The notes under the pieces are model-generated. The model ran no database searches, was not told where the DNA came from, and worked only from the letters and a program-made list of their open reading frames with translations. The translations under genes were made by a program, and so were the position numbers. Of a stretch of 64,000 bases of DNA, positions 34,854 to 46,471 are shown piece by piece. Each line of letters starts with the position of its first letter. The first letter of the stretch is position 1. Source of the DNA: Rotaria socialis (lineage: Eukaryota; Rotifera; Eurotatoria; Philodinida; Philodinidae); assembly GCA_905331475.1 (NCBI GenBank), contig CAJNYU010003491.1:119982-183981 (forward strand). The letters run 5' to 3'.

Positions 34854-36921
34854 ACATATGAGTTTCACAAGAAATAAAGTTTTTATTTTTATAGCCGATC
34901 GTTTTTGATGATTTTATTTGTTTATTGAAAAAATAATAAATCAAATGTCAAACAGTATAAGATAATTAGAGAGAGAGAGAGAGAGAAAGACTTAGAAAAG
35001 TGTTTATCTACATAGTTCAACGAATAAAGTAATGAAAATTTGTTCCGAATTCAGAATCAATCCTGTTCCGATATCATCGAAATTATAGCGTACAGCTGAA
35101 GTATCAGCATCCTTATTTTGCTTCGATTGTAGTGTTTTTATCGCTCTATTTTATTTGGTCATTTTTCGTGCTCTTTGTTCTTATTTCATCATTTTTATTT
35201 CATTGACTTCAGGGAGAAGATCTATGGTTTCATAAATCTACGAATTGTACAGCCATATTCTGGTATGTATTGTGTTTATATTGCAACCATCTCGACGTTA
35301 TATTGATTCATCTTTCTCTATAGAACGAGTCACGGGCCATATATTTATAAGTTTGATGGATATAGACATTTTAAAAGATGTTGCAAGTCTGAGTAGATTT
35401 GATTGGTTAACTTATTATTCAATATAAGCTTTTAACTTTAAAAGCTGCTCAACGAATTATAACCAGAGTTCATGGCTGCTATTCTGATCAATAGCACACT
35501 CGATGACACACAGTATCATAGAATGTTTATGCTTCAATAACAAGCCCATCAACTTCATTAAGTTTGCATTTTTCAAGGGTTATGAGCCACAATAGCAATT
35601 CCTATTGTACAGTCAACATCGATATTATTTCACTAGCTACAATTTAACAAGATGCATACTACTCTACTTCTTAATACAGAAACCGGGCATTACAATTAAA
35701 TTGCCCATATCTTCTAATTATTGGATGCTTCAGTTCCCAGGTCGATCAACTTGTGTCGTACACGGCCGTTTGGTATGCACCGTATCACGGTCGTTTGGCT
35801 TCGTGTCATATACGATCGTATACGGTCGGATACTGCAATATCCGACCACATTACGGCCGTTAGTAACCGTTTACGACACGGCGAAATACGGCCGTAATAC
35901 GGTGCATGCCAAAACGTCGAATTACGGCGATTTACGGTCGAAAACGTTATAAAACGGTAGTAAACGTTGCCGTATACGGCCGTTTACGATCGTATCAGGT
36001 CACCGTAATGTTCGACCTGGATTGATCTTAGAGACAATATATCAAATTACTAAATTTTCTTCAAAATCTCAAGCCAGTTATCCTGATCAAACGCTGATTA
36101 ATGATTAATGATCTTATGTGAATTTGACCTCCTACGTTTTTACTAACAACAACATCATTCTCACATAATCTATTCAATCGCTGTGCATGACTGTAGTATC
36201 AAACATATCTCTCAAATTAATTTTTTCTTCTAAATTCTCATCGTATATCTCATATTTCATTGCATGACGATAACGACACATCAACAACTAACTCATCTGA
36301 GTTATTAATGATCATAGAATAAATCAGATTGAAAAATAAAAATCTCTTCTCGTTGAATACCATGAAATCTTTCAAAGTTGAATCAGCACATTCTCTCTTT
36401 TCCAGCACGATGTCGATTCTTTAAAGTTTCGTATCGATACTTTTGTTCTGGTGCGTTTACAGAATATGTTTTTTTCGCTTTACCGCCATGTCGGGTTGCA
36501 ATGTTTTAATTAATTCGGCAGTGTTAGTATCACACAATTATTAAGATTAAAAACGAATAATGATTCTTTTAATAGTTGATATTTTAGATAGAATCAGATA
36601 ACGTATTGTCTATCTTTGAGGTCTTGTAATAATTTTCACACTCCCAGAGAGAGAAAAAAATGTATCAACTGACGAGACGCACCCAACATCATTAACTCAA
36701 TTTCAAACGCAACAAAGAAACAACGATAAAGACGAGAGAGAGAGAGAGAAAAAATAATATAGCGAGAAACTCGCGCAAAATCAGAAACAAGACACGTGGC
36801 ACGATTGTTTTGAGTGTTTGTGGTGACTAACGCATGTTGTTGTTCGTCAAGAATAAGAGAAGGAAGTAGATTGGTCATCGCACCATATTTATTTTTCAGT
36901 TTCAAACAATTCGATACTCGT
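34854..36921. other. Intergenic region with a large CpG palindromic element
   Basis: It contains GA microsatellites near 34970-34987 and 36738-36749, a TAT/AT-rich spacer, and the unusual element at 35737-36020. A frame at 35605-35952 merely reads through that element. The last 100 bases before 36922 read as an open frame starting at GTG and may be 5' UTR, or an intron ending at TTTTTCAG (about 36899). Confidence 0.5.
35737..36020. repeat. CpG-rich palindromic element built from ACGGCCGT-like units
   Basis: The ends are CCAGGTCGA (35737-35745) and TCGACCTGG (36012-36020), an inverted pair. Inside, ACGGCCGTT, TACGGTCG, TACGATCGTA and TACGGCCGTA variants occur more than a dozen times. A perfect 9-bp hairpin GGTCGGATA/TATCCGACC with a 6-base loop lies at 35824-35847. 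Around it, TTTGGTATGCACCGTAT (about 35769-35785) pairs with ATACGGTGCATGCCAAA (about 35898-35914) with one mismatch. GC and CpG content stand far above the surroundings. It has no long open frame of its own. Confidence 0.7.
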
Positions 36922-39000
36922 ATGTTGACAAATTCAAATACATCGCGTGTGTCTCGTTTTGAGCTACAACGCAGGAGACCGGTTGAAGATTTCGTTCTTG
37001 TCTGGCTGGGAAATGCAGACGACAACAATCATGTGATCAATGAATTGAATCGTATTTTACATGATATTCGAGTTTTTGTTGATTCGAATGAATGCATCGA
37101 TTTTATCTCAGAATTCAAAACTAATCAAAAGATTATTCTTATTGTGAATATTAAAAGCGTAACGGATCATGAAGCCGCCATATGGACTGCTGAACCTTTT
37201 GCTCAACTATCTACCATTTATATTTTATTCAAAGAAAACTCTATGCGTAATGAACTCGAACAACTATATGGTAACCACAAAAAAATTCAATGTATGCTAA
37301 CAGAAATGAAATCCTTCAAGGATCATCTTGCCCATGTGGTAGCCAATCGTTTGAACAGTCAACTGATCAGCTTTCAGACTATGAATATGACTTCTATCGA
37401 AACGGCAAGAGCCAACACATCACTCAATAAACAAGATGCATCTTTTATGTATGCTCAATTAATCAAAGAACTTCTATTAGAATTTGAGTTGGCCTCTGCG
37501 TCTAAATTAGAAATGATTGAATTTTGCCGTGGACTCTATTGTGATAGTTTATCGGAAATGGCATTTATCAATGAGTTTGAAAATAATTCTGAAAATCGAT
37601 CACCCATATACTTTTACACCGCCGAACATTTTCTCTATCGAATGCTTAATAGAGCCTTACGATTGCAAGAAATAGATAAACTCTATCATTTACGTTACTA
37701 TATTAGACAACTACACGAAGAACTCAAGCGACTCTACAATCAAAATCATCAACACGAGCAATCACTTTCATTTCTCTATCGTGGTCAAGGAATGCAAAGA
37801 GAAGAATTCGAAAAATTACAACATAGTATCGGTGGTTTATTATCGTTCAATGCATTCCTATCGACTAGCACAGATTTTGACGTCGCTCATATGTACGCCG
37901 AGACGATGCTTTCGGCTACGGATACATTAGCAGTATTTCTGCAAATAGATGTCAAAGTTGATAATATAGGAAACAATGTTTTCGCTGATATTAGTAATAT
38001 AACTCATTTTACTGATGAGCAAGAATATCTTTTCTCGATGGGTACTATCTTTCGTATTATATCCATCGAACAAGAATTAAATGGAATCTACTTTGTAAAA
38101 TTAAGATTGACAAGTGATCGCGATGAAGAACTTGCCTATTTGAAATGGTTTATGGATACGACTCTTCACTTAACACATCATCGTGGTCCACTCTTTCGAC
38201 TGGCCGGTCTAATGAATGACATGAGTCAACATTCATATGCTGATTATTTTTTCACACTCCTATTACAAGATGATGACATAAAAGATCAACCTTGTATGCT
38301 CGCTAGTATTCATGGTAATATGGCGTATATGTATCGAGAAAAGGGAGATTTAAAAAATGCATTTCAACATTATGAATTTGCACTTAAACTCTATGAAGAA
38401 AATGCAACAAACGATAATAATCAAACAATTGCTATACTACTGGCAAATTTAGGAGAAATCTATATAGCACAAGGTCAATTCGATCGAGCTATAGAAAATT
38501 ATGAACGGGCTCTAGCTATCGATATGAATCCTGCTAATGACAAAAAGCCTAATCCAGAATATATTTCCAATCGATATAATCAACTAGGTATTATCTGTGA
38601 ACGAACAGGTCACTCTGATAAAGCGCTTGATTACTACGAAAAATGTTTACAGATGCGTCTGCAAAATATGCCTCAGAATCATCCTGATTTATTAGCACCG
38701 TATAATAACATTGCATTACTCTATGATAGACTTGGCCAATCGCAAAAAGCGCTTGATATTTACATGCGTATTCTTGAGATTAGTACAAGTTCATTACCAC
38801 CAGGCCATTTGAAATTTGCTACTCTATATCACAATATTGCTTGTAATCTTGAAGATATGGACCGATTTATTGAAGCACTCATCTATGCGCAGAAAGCTTT
38901 CGATATAGTCGAGAAATCGTCGTTATTACCAACACATGAGATTTTTATTGGTAATCATAAACATTTAAAACATTTGCAGAGTATTGTAAGAAATACGTAA
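36922..39000 (+). CDS. ADP-ribosyltransferase with C-terminal TPR repeats (bdelloid-type)
   Basis: A single-exon frame of 692 residues from the first in-frame ATG; the frame extends upstream only through non-ATG codons. Residues about 20-145 (VEDFVLVWLGNADDNN, later DSNECIDFISEFKTNQKIIL) form a domain I recall at the N-terminus of many bdelloid ART/TPR proteins; its fold looks Rossmann- or receiver-like and its role is unknown. The ART domain follows with the R-S-E triad: R287 in FLYRGQG, S-T-S at 314-317 in NAFLSTSTDF, and E366-Q-E368 in DEQEYLF. The E-x-E form is typical of arginine-specific mono-ADP-ribosyltransferases, which move ADP-ribose from NAD to proteins. From about residue 458 there are at least five TPRs (GNMAYMYREKGDLKNAFQHY, NLGEIYIAQGQFDRAIENY, NQLGIICERTGHSDKALDYY and so on), likely for partner binding. 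No signal peptide is seen, so a cytosolic site is likely. Lack of introns contrasts with its neighbours. Confidence 0.85.
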   Translation: MLTNSNTSRVSRFELQRRRPVEDFVLVWLGNADDNNHVINELNRILHDIRVFVDSNECIDFISEFKTNQKIILIVNIKSVTDHEAAIWTAEPFAQLSTIYILFKENSMRNELEQLYGNHKKIQCMLTEMKSFKDHLAHVVANRLNSQLISFQTMNMTSIETARANTSLNKQDASFMYAQLIKELLLEFELASASKLEMIEFCRGLYCDSLSEMAFINEFENNSENRSPIYFYTAEHFLYRMLNRALRLQEIDKLYHLRYYIRQLHEELKRLYNQNHQHEQSLSFLYRGQGMQREEFEKLQHSIGGLLSFNAFLSTSTDFDVAHMYAETMLSATDTLAVFLQIDVKVDNIGNNVFADISNITHFTDEQEYLFSMGTIFRIISIEQELNGIYFVKLRLTSDRDEELAYLKWFMDTTLHLTHHRGPLFRLAGLMNDMSQHSYADYFFTLLLQDDDIKDQPCMLASIHGNMAYMYREKGDLKNAFQHYEFALKLYEENATNDNNQTIAILLANLGEIYIAQGQFDRAIENYERALAIDMNPANDKKPNPEYISNRYNQLGIICERTGHSDKALDYYEKCLQMRLQNMPQNHPDLLAPYNNIALLYDRLGQSQKALDIYMRILEISTSSLPPGHLKFATLYHNIACNLEDMDRFIEALIYAQKAFDIVEKSSLLPTHEIFIGNHKHLKHLQSIVRNT

Positions 39001-39086
39001 ACCCATAGTTAATTACACATTGAATTCATCACATGAAAATCTAAAATCGATATTGCATTCGAAAATAACATTAATTTGGTAAACTC

Positions 39087-39768
39087 AACTTTGGTCGACA
39101 GTAAAAGTGTCGACAGTAAAATGTCGAAAGTAAAAATGTCGACAGTTAAAAATATCGAAAGTGCAAAATGTCGAAAGAAATTTATAAAAATAAAATTAAA
39201 AAATCTAAAAGAAGGAGTGTTTTGAAAGATATTCGATGAATATGTTATTATTGTAGGTAATGGCGGATCTACCAGTTAAGCTACCCGGCCATCGCCAACC
39301 CCTTAAGAAACTTTTTCGATTTTCTCCAGCACAAATGAAACAGAAAATAGTCGTTCTGTCTCAACTAGACTGGAAAACCCGTTTTTTGGTCACGAGCGCC
39401 ACCCCCTAACAGATTTTCTGGATCCGTCATTACTTGTAGGATCGATGGCGACTTATGTTCGTTTAAATCTATCATTGGTCTATCAGACATTGGTCACTTA
39501 GTACAATGTAATAGAAAAGAATAAGAAAATTATTCTTCAATTATTCATTACTCGAGTGATAAATATACATATGGAAGCCGCCATGGAATCGACACGCAAC
39601 ATCAATAGTGATTTAAATCGCATTACTTCGAATAAGGGACAACCTCTTTTAATAATGAATCAATTCTGAACACGACATTTTTCATGAATACCTACTCAGT
39701 TTTCGATATTTTTACTTTTTCGTTTTTTCGACATTTTACTGTCGACATTTTTACTGTCGGCCAAAGTT
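39087..39768. mobile_element. Non-autonomous element with about 70-bp GTCGACAGTAAAA terminal inverted repeats
   Basis: The left end AACTTTGGTCGACAGTAAAA matches the reverse complement of the right end, AACTTTGGCCGACAGTAAAA, and similarity continues for about 70 bp as tandem TGTCGACAGTAAAATGTCGA units. No transposase frame lies inside. The 682-bp length, long inverted ends and lack of coding capacity fit a MITE. A 3-bp TCA lies on both sides and could be a target duplication, but this is weak. Confidence 0.7.
39250..39437 (-). repeat. Nested inverted repeat with tRNA-like A box
   Basis: Within the MITE, TAATGGCGGATCTACCAG (near 39259-39276) and CTGGATCCGTCATTAC (near 39419-39434) form imperfect inverted ends. 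On the minus strand GGGTAGCTTAACTGGTAGAT reads like the D-arm/A-box part of a tRNA. No B box is seen, so it is not a tRNA gene. Confidence 0.4.
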
Positions 39769-41255
39769 CAGAGATTCATTAATTTATCAGCAATCAATCT
39801 TATATAGTCAACAAATATGGTGTATCAGGCTTTTTCTAAGCAACAACAGTAATGTTCACATTCACTCTTAATTGATGGAGCTTCTTTATCTTCTTGGATT
39901 CAAAAGCCTTGTTGTCTTTTTACTAGCACTTTCAATGTCTCACACGATGTCATTTTTGTTTTGTTCGTAATTCTCATGTACTGTCTCTATTTAATAGAAT
40001 CTAAAGGCAACTTACTATGCTTGTAAGCCGACGAATGGTAGATTGCTATTCTCTAGGGAGCATAATTTAGCGGCAGAATATGTATCGATCTTTTTTATCT
40101 CAAATCAAACTTACTTTCCAGTAGTTATTTAATGGTCCGATTCCAATCAAAGCAAGAGTTTATTAATTGATCAACAATAAAAATACTCTATGCTATGGTG
40201 GTAGTGAAGTACTATAACACCAACCCCAAGTTTGGATTTTCTCGTGATAGATAGTCCACGTAAAGGAATGAGCTCTTTGATGAAAACTATAGTTAGTTGT
40301 TTGAAGATGTTATTTTTACCGCAAAATGCAAAGAATATTTCTACGTTCGATAGACTTGTGGAGTCATGCAATCTTAAGATTTCATTCATCATTCCATTTT
40401 GTTTCTTTTTATCATTTCCATACATGCGGAATTTTTGTTTACTCCTAGGAAAAACTTTGGTAGAGATTCTTTAGCCACAGAAATTCTCTAAGAAGTACAA
40501 CACATATTTGGATAGCTGAATTGTTTTTAGTATCTTTAATTGTTCAAAATATTGACTTCGGCTTAAATTTCATATATTTATCATGAGTTCGATAGCTCAC
40601 GTTTCTGAACTACAAAATTAGTATGACCAATAGAATCTCTGATGAAAAAATGTAGTATGGATTTCGAATGTCAAAAGTGATAGGCAAATTTGATCAGCTT
40701 TCAACCGGCCGTCACTCAAAACACTAGTGTATAGCCATGAACTTGAAGATGAATGAGAATTCTATTAAAATCATTTAAAGAGACAAATTTTCTAAGGATT
40801 CAAAATGTTCAAACTGGTAACTGATAAGTTTGAACAATGTCAACTGTTTGACTTTCTTAAAAAATATATTTATCTATCTCTTGCCAGATGTTATTATTAT
40901 TATTATTGTTTTTTCTTAAAATAGCAGATGCATATTGCTTCCATGTGTAGAAACATATACTTGGTTGTCAACGTACTCAGTTCTTTGCATAGATGTCGCT
41001 CATTGTTTGAAAATATTTTTCTCTATGCATAAATGCTTGACGAGCTAGTTCATTTTGTTTTTTTCGTCTAATCGAAGGACATCGACCGGAGACATGGCTA
41101 AAATCATGAATTGAAATTTTTGTGTATGTTTTCTAATATAGTTCTTTTTTTTTCATGGTCACTTTATTTTTAAAAATATTTTTGTAATATTTAGATCCTT
41201 CTCTCCTTTTTCCGACTCCATCGTACGAAGTAGATAAAATCCAATACCTTCAACG

Positions 41256-42757
41256 ATGGATCCAAATGCACCAGGAACAGGATCCTCGATACATCTTTCA
41301 ACTAAAAATGAATTTTTAATTGGAGGAAAATATCGTTTAGTACGTAAAATTGGTTCAGGTTCATTTGGCGATATTTATTTGGGCATAAATATAACAAATG
41401 GCGAAGAAGTCGCTATTAAACTTGAGTCAGTCAAAGCTCGTCATCCTCAATTATTGTATGAATCAAAATTATATAAAATCTTACAAGGTGGTATTGGTAT
41501 ACCACATATTCGATATTATGCTCAAGAAAAAGATTATAATGTTCTTGTTATGGATTTACTTGGGCCGTCACTCGAAGATCTCTTTAATTTTTGTTCACGG
41601 CGATTCACTATGAAAACAGTGCTTATGCTTGCCGATCAAGTATATTCCTATAGACGAAAAAAAAAAAAAAAGACTATTATTTTTATTTAGATGATTGGCC
41701 GTATTGAATTTGTTCACAACAAAAATTTCATTCATCGAGAGTAAATTATTATCAAAAAAATATATTTCTTTATTTTACTTTTTTCTCCTTCTTTATCATT
41801 ATCTAGCATTAAACCGGATAATTTTCTAATGGGCATTGGTCGCCATTGTAATAAAGTTCGTTGATAAAAATTTAGATTTTTTTTTCTATTAATAAATTTT
41901 ATTTATTTAATTTAATTTTAGGTATTTTTGATTGATTTTGGATTAGCAAAAAAGTATCGTGACAATCGAACTCGACAACACATTCCCTATCGAGAAGATA
42001 AAAATCTAACTGGAACAGCTCGTTATGCATCAATAAATGCCCATCTTGGTATTGAGCAAAGGTTAGATTTCGATAAATAATTCAATATTATTTACTTAGT
42101 TTTTAAATCTATAATCTAGTCGCCGTGATGATATGGAATCTTTAGGCTATGTTTTAATGTATTTTAATCGTGGTTCATTACCATGGCAAGGTCTTAAAGC
42201 AGCAACTAAAAAACAAAAATATGAAAAAATATCCGAAAAAAAGATGTCAACGCCTGTTGAAATACTTTGCAAAGTATGACAATAAAATACTTGAAAAATA
42301 ACAAGAAGAAAAAAGAATCTATACTCATTTTTAATTTTATTCTTTCTAATAGGGATTTCCAGCTGAATTCGCTATGTATTTAAATTATTGTCGCGGTCTT
42401 CGTTTTGAAGAAGCACCTGATTATATGTATTTACGTCAATTATTTCGCATTTTGTTTCGTACATTAAACCATCAATATGATTATACATTTGATTGGACTA
42501 TGCTCAAACAGAAAGCAGCTAATGCAGCATCATCATCAACAGCAGCAACCGCTACAGCCGGTTTAACTACGGCTACAGTCGCCGGCACTACGATGGTACC
42601 ACAGCAAATATCAACTACACAAATGACTTCGACAAATATGATGAATACTGGCAATAATGGAGCAACGCCAGGTAAAGGAGGGGGAAAAGATGATAATGGA
42701 AATGAACTCGACGAGAACCCAAAAGCAGCCTCACACACATCGAATGGACAAGACTGA
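41256..42757 (+). CDS. CSNK1A1: Casein kinase I, alpha type
   Basis: Six exons (41256-41639, 41691-41740, 41807-41855, 41922-42061, 42120-42273, 42353-42757) encode 393 residues. This Ser/Thr kinase acts in Wnt, Hedgehog and circadian signalling in animals. The glycine loop [11 protein letters not shown] (33-43), catalytic Lys55 (VAIKLE), [12 protein letters not shown] with Asp145, [11 protein letters not shown] with Asp166, and the CK1-specific [20 protein letters not shown] are all present, so it should be active. Segments such as [20 protein letters not shown] and [20 protein letters not shown] point to the alpha type over delta/epsilon. The last 80 residues are an Ala/Thr/Met/Gly/Asn-rich tail unlike vertebrate CK1 alpha. 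Introns are 51-79 bp; the one after codon 128 has a run of A near its start. Confidence 0.93.
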
Positions 42758-45280
42758 TAGAAAAAAGTAGCGAGAAGCAGCCATACGATACTATTGTTAA
42801 CTAACTGCAAAGACTGCGCTTTACGCTTTTTTCTTTATTGCTTTTTTTGTCGGTGATGGATACTCAACCGTTAAACTACTTATTATTCTAAAAAATTTAT
42901 ATTCATATTATTTTCGTTTTTTTTTATGTTTTAGACTTGCCAAAAACGAATAACAATGATTAAACGTGTAGAATAAATCACACATACACACACACACAAC
43001 AGCCAAAAGCAGCTGCACGTCGTGTCGTTTATCTTTCTTCTATCTTTTTCTCATTATCTGTACTCATTCTTGCTCTTTTTTTTCTCTCTCTCTCTCTCTA
43101 TTGTCTATCCTGATCGAAAGTGTAAATGCCGTCGGCCTCCTCTACTTTACTTTTGTCTTCTATTTCTCTTTTTTTTTCTTTCATGATTATTATGATGAAC
43201 ATGATCGGCAGCAGTGAATTATTTCAGAGAAAGCAGCAAGACGGATGCTATATTATAAAAAGAAAAAAAGAAATCCCGATTCATGTATTGATGAATTTAT
43301 TGTATTTTTGTGGAATATCGAAAAAGATTTTGTTCCACTTGAAATGAAGACCAAAATTCATCCATAAAGAAATCGCGACGAAATTATTGTTTTACTTTTT
43401 TCATCGTTACTTATCAGTGCATTTTAAATTTGGCAATAGCATATTTAACATAAAAACAAATAGCAGAAAGGGCACTTGATTTTTCTTTTTATGGTACACA
43501 AAAAAAACACACAATTACTTCATTTCATTTTTATTCATTCTTTTACGAACGAAAAAGCAACAAGAATTTTTTTTACATTATAATGTTCTCAATCGATGGC
43601 TATGTGTATGTGTATTACAAATATGTCCTACACTTGACACACAATTATGAGAGTAGATCTAGAAGCTTTCTGAGCAGTGCATCTTTTTTTTTTATTACAC
43701 TCAATGATTCTATTCAATAGATTGCACTTAGTACGATGTTAACGCAACGTACCAAAAAAAGAATTATTTCAAGTATTAGAATGGCTTGAGATACAAGTCC
43801 TATTGAGTTGCCAGCAGTCGACGTTAGATCTGGATATGAATATTATTGATTATGCCAGCGATACAAAATATGTGGCACAAAATAAAAATTCACCGCGCGT
43901 GAGTTTTGATAGGTAGGCTAGATGTACCTTGCAAACAGATCGATTTGAATTGTTCAAGAAACTTATTCAGTGTGTTTTGCTCATATACAGAGCCACGATA
44001 AAAAAAAAAGTGTTCCGTATATTGGGGACAACTTTTTAATAACGACTAGAAAAGCTGCTATAGCAATCTCGGCGGGATTAAAATATGAAAAACGATATAA
44101 TTCGTGTTAGTAGTCACACCAACATTGTTTTTTTCGACAAATCTTGGTACTCAGTCATTACTTCTCACTTAAATCAATAAAACTGTAACATGGAAGCAGT
44201 TGATATAGTTTCATGAAATTTTAAAAAGATACAACAGTTAATTGTTGTGTTTCAGCAGGTCTGCATCCATCGCAGATCGTCATAACGACTGTAAAAATAA
44301 AGATCGAACTCCTATAAAAGCCTAATAAATAGATTCGGAGTGTGCATGTGGTCCATCCAACGATTTCTAATCTTCAGTACTGCTTTGCATAACATAATAA
44401 ATATTGTTCTACGATCCATAATAGTTCACTGAGGTTCTTTCTAGTTGCGCCTATCAATTGAAAGGTCCTCTTTTATTTTCAACGTATCATGTAATTTCCT
44501 TGAGAACTGAAACATATACATTGCTATTTTCTTCAGCGTTCAGAAACATACCTGCTAACTATACATATAGTTACATTAAGATGAATAAAATACGTATGTG
44601 ATTAAAAAGTGATGAGATTTTCATTTTACTAAATAAACGATCGAGTTATTACTTGGCCATCAACATAATCTACTCTAGATGAAATCGGTGCCCGAAAGAT
44701 TTTGTTTTCGTTGTAACTGAGTAAAACCAGTCACTCAAGTCCTATCATATTTCATTGAATTGTAAAGATTCCCACAATACTAAATGACTATGTAAACAAG
44801 TGTGTCGTAAGAATCTTTGCTTTTTTTCTCGATATTTGAGGTGCATGGCAAAATTGTGAAATAGCTTCCTCTACAAGATAGCTGAGCAATTGAAAAGGCG
44901 AGTGGCATTTTTTATACCGTTGAGTAAGACAGGGTAGTAACTGAGCCTTCGTTTAGTCATGATGTTCTCTTCTACGAAGTTTGATTCCCAGACATAAAAA
45001 AGGTCATTCTATCCTCATTTATTATTTCATATTTTAGTCAAACTCATCGTTTCATCTGTAAATCCATCTAGTAATTGAAATATTTACTCATCTTTGTTTT
45101 TTTTTGTTAAGTCAAAAGCTTTATGACGGCACTTTCAAATTGCTTGACAGTTAGAGAAGACGTATATTTTTGAAATTTATTTATTGTGGGTCAGCAATTA
45201 GGTGATAAATATATTTTTTAGTCAATCAATTATGAATTGTTTTGAAATTCAATAAAATACATTTGATAGGAAACAAGATA
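42758..45280. other. Intergenic region, convergent 3' ends
   Basis: 3' UTR of the kinase gene (with a CT microsatellite near 43083-43102 and a CA run near 42985-42999) and spacer up to the protease stop. The frame at 43126-43347 is Ser/Phe-rich noise. A tRNA-like relic lies near 44945-45010. No other gene is seen. Confidence 0.5.
44940..45010 (+). repeat. tRNA-derived SINE-like fragment
   Basis: GGGTAGTAACTGAGC near 44932-44946 is a weak A-box match and AAGTTTGATTCCCAGACAT near 44973-44991 is a good B-box/T-arm match with plausible spacing. The T-arm string resembles the one on the minus strand near 13870. No closing acceptor stem, so a SINE or tRNA relic. Confidence 0.35.
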
Positions 45281-46471
45281 TTAACCGGAACCAGTTGGAA
45301 GTGCTCCAACATAACCTTCAACCCAGGTACGAAACGCTGAAAGTCGAGTATAAACACCACCATCACCACATCCATAACCCTAGACATAAACGATCAATGT
45401 TGTATTTCGTCACAAATGAAAGAAATAACTCACCCATGATGTCAAACCACCCAAATACCAAAGTTTATCAGCATGTTGCATAACCAATGGACCACCTGAA
45501 TCACCTTGACATGTATCTTTGTTATAACCGGTTTCACCAGCGCAGATTTGAGTTGCTGAATTCAATTGAGATGCTCCGCCGAATTTGCTTGTGCATGCAG
45601 CATTAGTCAAAATAGGCATTGCAACTTCCATGTGATAAGTAGCGAGACTGCCACCAGATAATAATGTACCCCAGCCCATACCAATTGAAGTTTGACCTGC
45701 ATAATCAGTATTTGCAGCAGGGTAGCAAACTGGCATAACGTAATTATCAAAGGTAATGTCGGTATTCTAAAGAGTTGACTTTTCTTTTAGCATTTCATTG
45801 ATAAGAAAGAAAAAGTGAACTACTAACACTTATTTGAAACACAGCAATATCATTTTGAATGATTCGTGAGTTATAGTTTTCATGAACAACAAAACGGACT
45901 GATACGAATTCTCTTGTGTATGTGTCCTGTAAATTCGTTTTGGTTAAATACATAGTTCATAACTATCGACTCACGTGAGTGTTTCGGTGATTTAAACCAC
46001 ATTTCCATCTGTATGCACCTGGTTGACTGGCTTTGTTTCTGTATCATTTGCGAAAAAAATAACTGGTAATTACAATCTATTCATTCATGACGTTTTATAC
46101 TTACACACAATGTGCTGCAGTAGCAATCCATTGACTGTTAATCAATGAACCACCGCAAATGTGACTTGTTGGATTACGCATAGAGCACTTTTAATATCAA
46201 TAGATTGATAATCCATAAGAAACTTTAGGAGAAGGACTATTAACACTTACCGACCATGGCCAATCGCCAACTGCTGATTGAAAACCACCTACAACTTTTC
46301 CTATATCATCATTAGACACTAATGGACGTTGGCCGCAATGGTTCTTATTCCAATTTTGACAGTTTGCCAAACCTATTTTTTATTTTCGAACTGAGTTATT
46401 GATTAATTTCTTATTTCAATAATAAGCCTACCCAGAATACAAAGAAGTGCTGTAAATATCAATACTTTCAT
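45281..46471 (-). CDS. Secreted trypsin-like serine protease (S1 family)
   Basis: Seven exons (46471-46432, 46372-46251, 46187-46105, 46038-45975, 45926-45828, 45766-45434, 45379-45281) encode 279 residues. A signal peptide (MKVLIFTALLCILG...) and a short propeptide precede the activation site GK/VVGG, which a trypsin-like enzyme would cut. The triad is complete: His80 (TAAHC), Asp129 (QNDIAVF) and Ser226 (CQGDSGGP). Asp220, six residues before the serine, corresponds to chymotrypsin Asp189, so cleavage after Lys or Arg is expected. Paired cysteines sit in the usual places (CGGS/AAHC, the CxGDSGG loop, GYGCGDGGVYT). Likely digestive or extracellular. The exon 4/5 donor falls inside CACGTGAG; I placed it to keep the frame. 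Confidence 0.92.

Larger units (their letters stand above)
39001..41255. other. Intergenic region with a MITE-like element
   Basis: The inverted-repeat element at 39087-39768 fills the left third. To the right I see no exon; short frames near 40171-40474 lack coding character. The 5' flank of the casein kinase gene contains a TTA run near 40890-40906. Confidence 0.5.

Noticed and set aside
35605-35952. 115-codon frame through the CpG palindromic element
   Set aside because: The frame is open only because the repeat unit lacks stops; its product is a repeat translation with no protein features.
45295-45483. Open frame with a His-rich start on the plus strand
   Set aside because: It is the antisense shadow of the last two exons of the serine protease.
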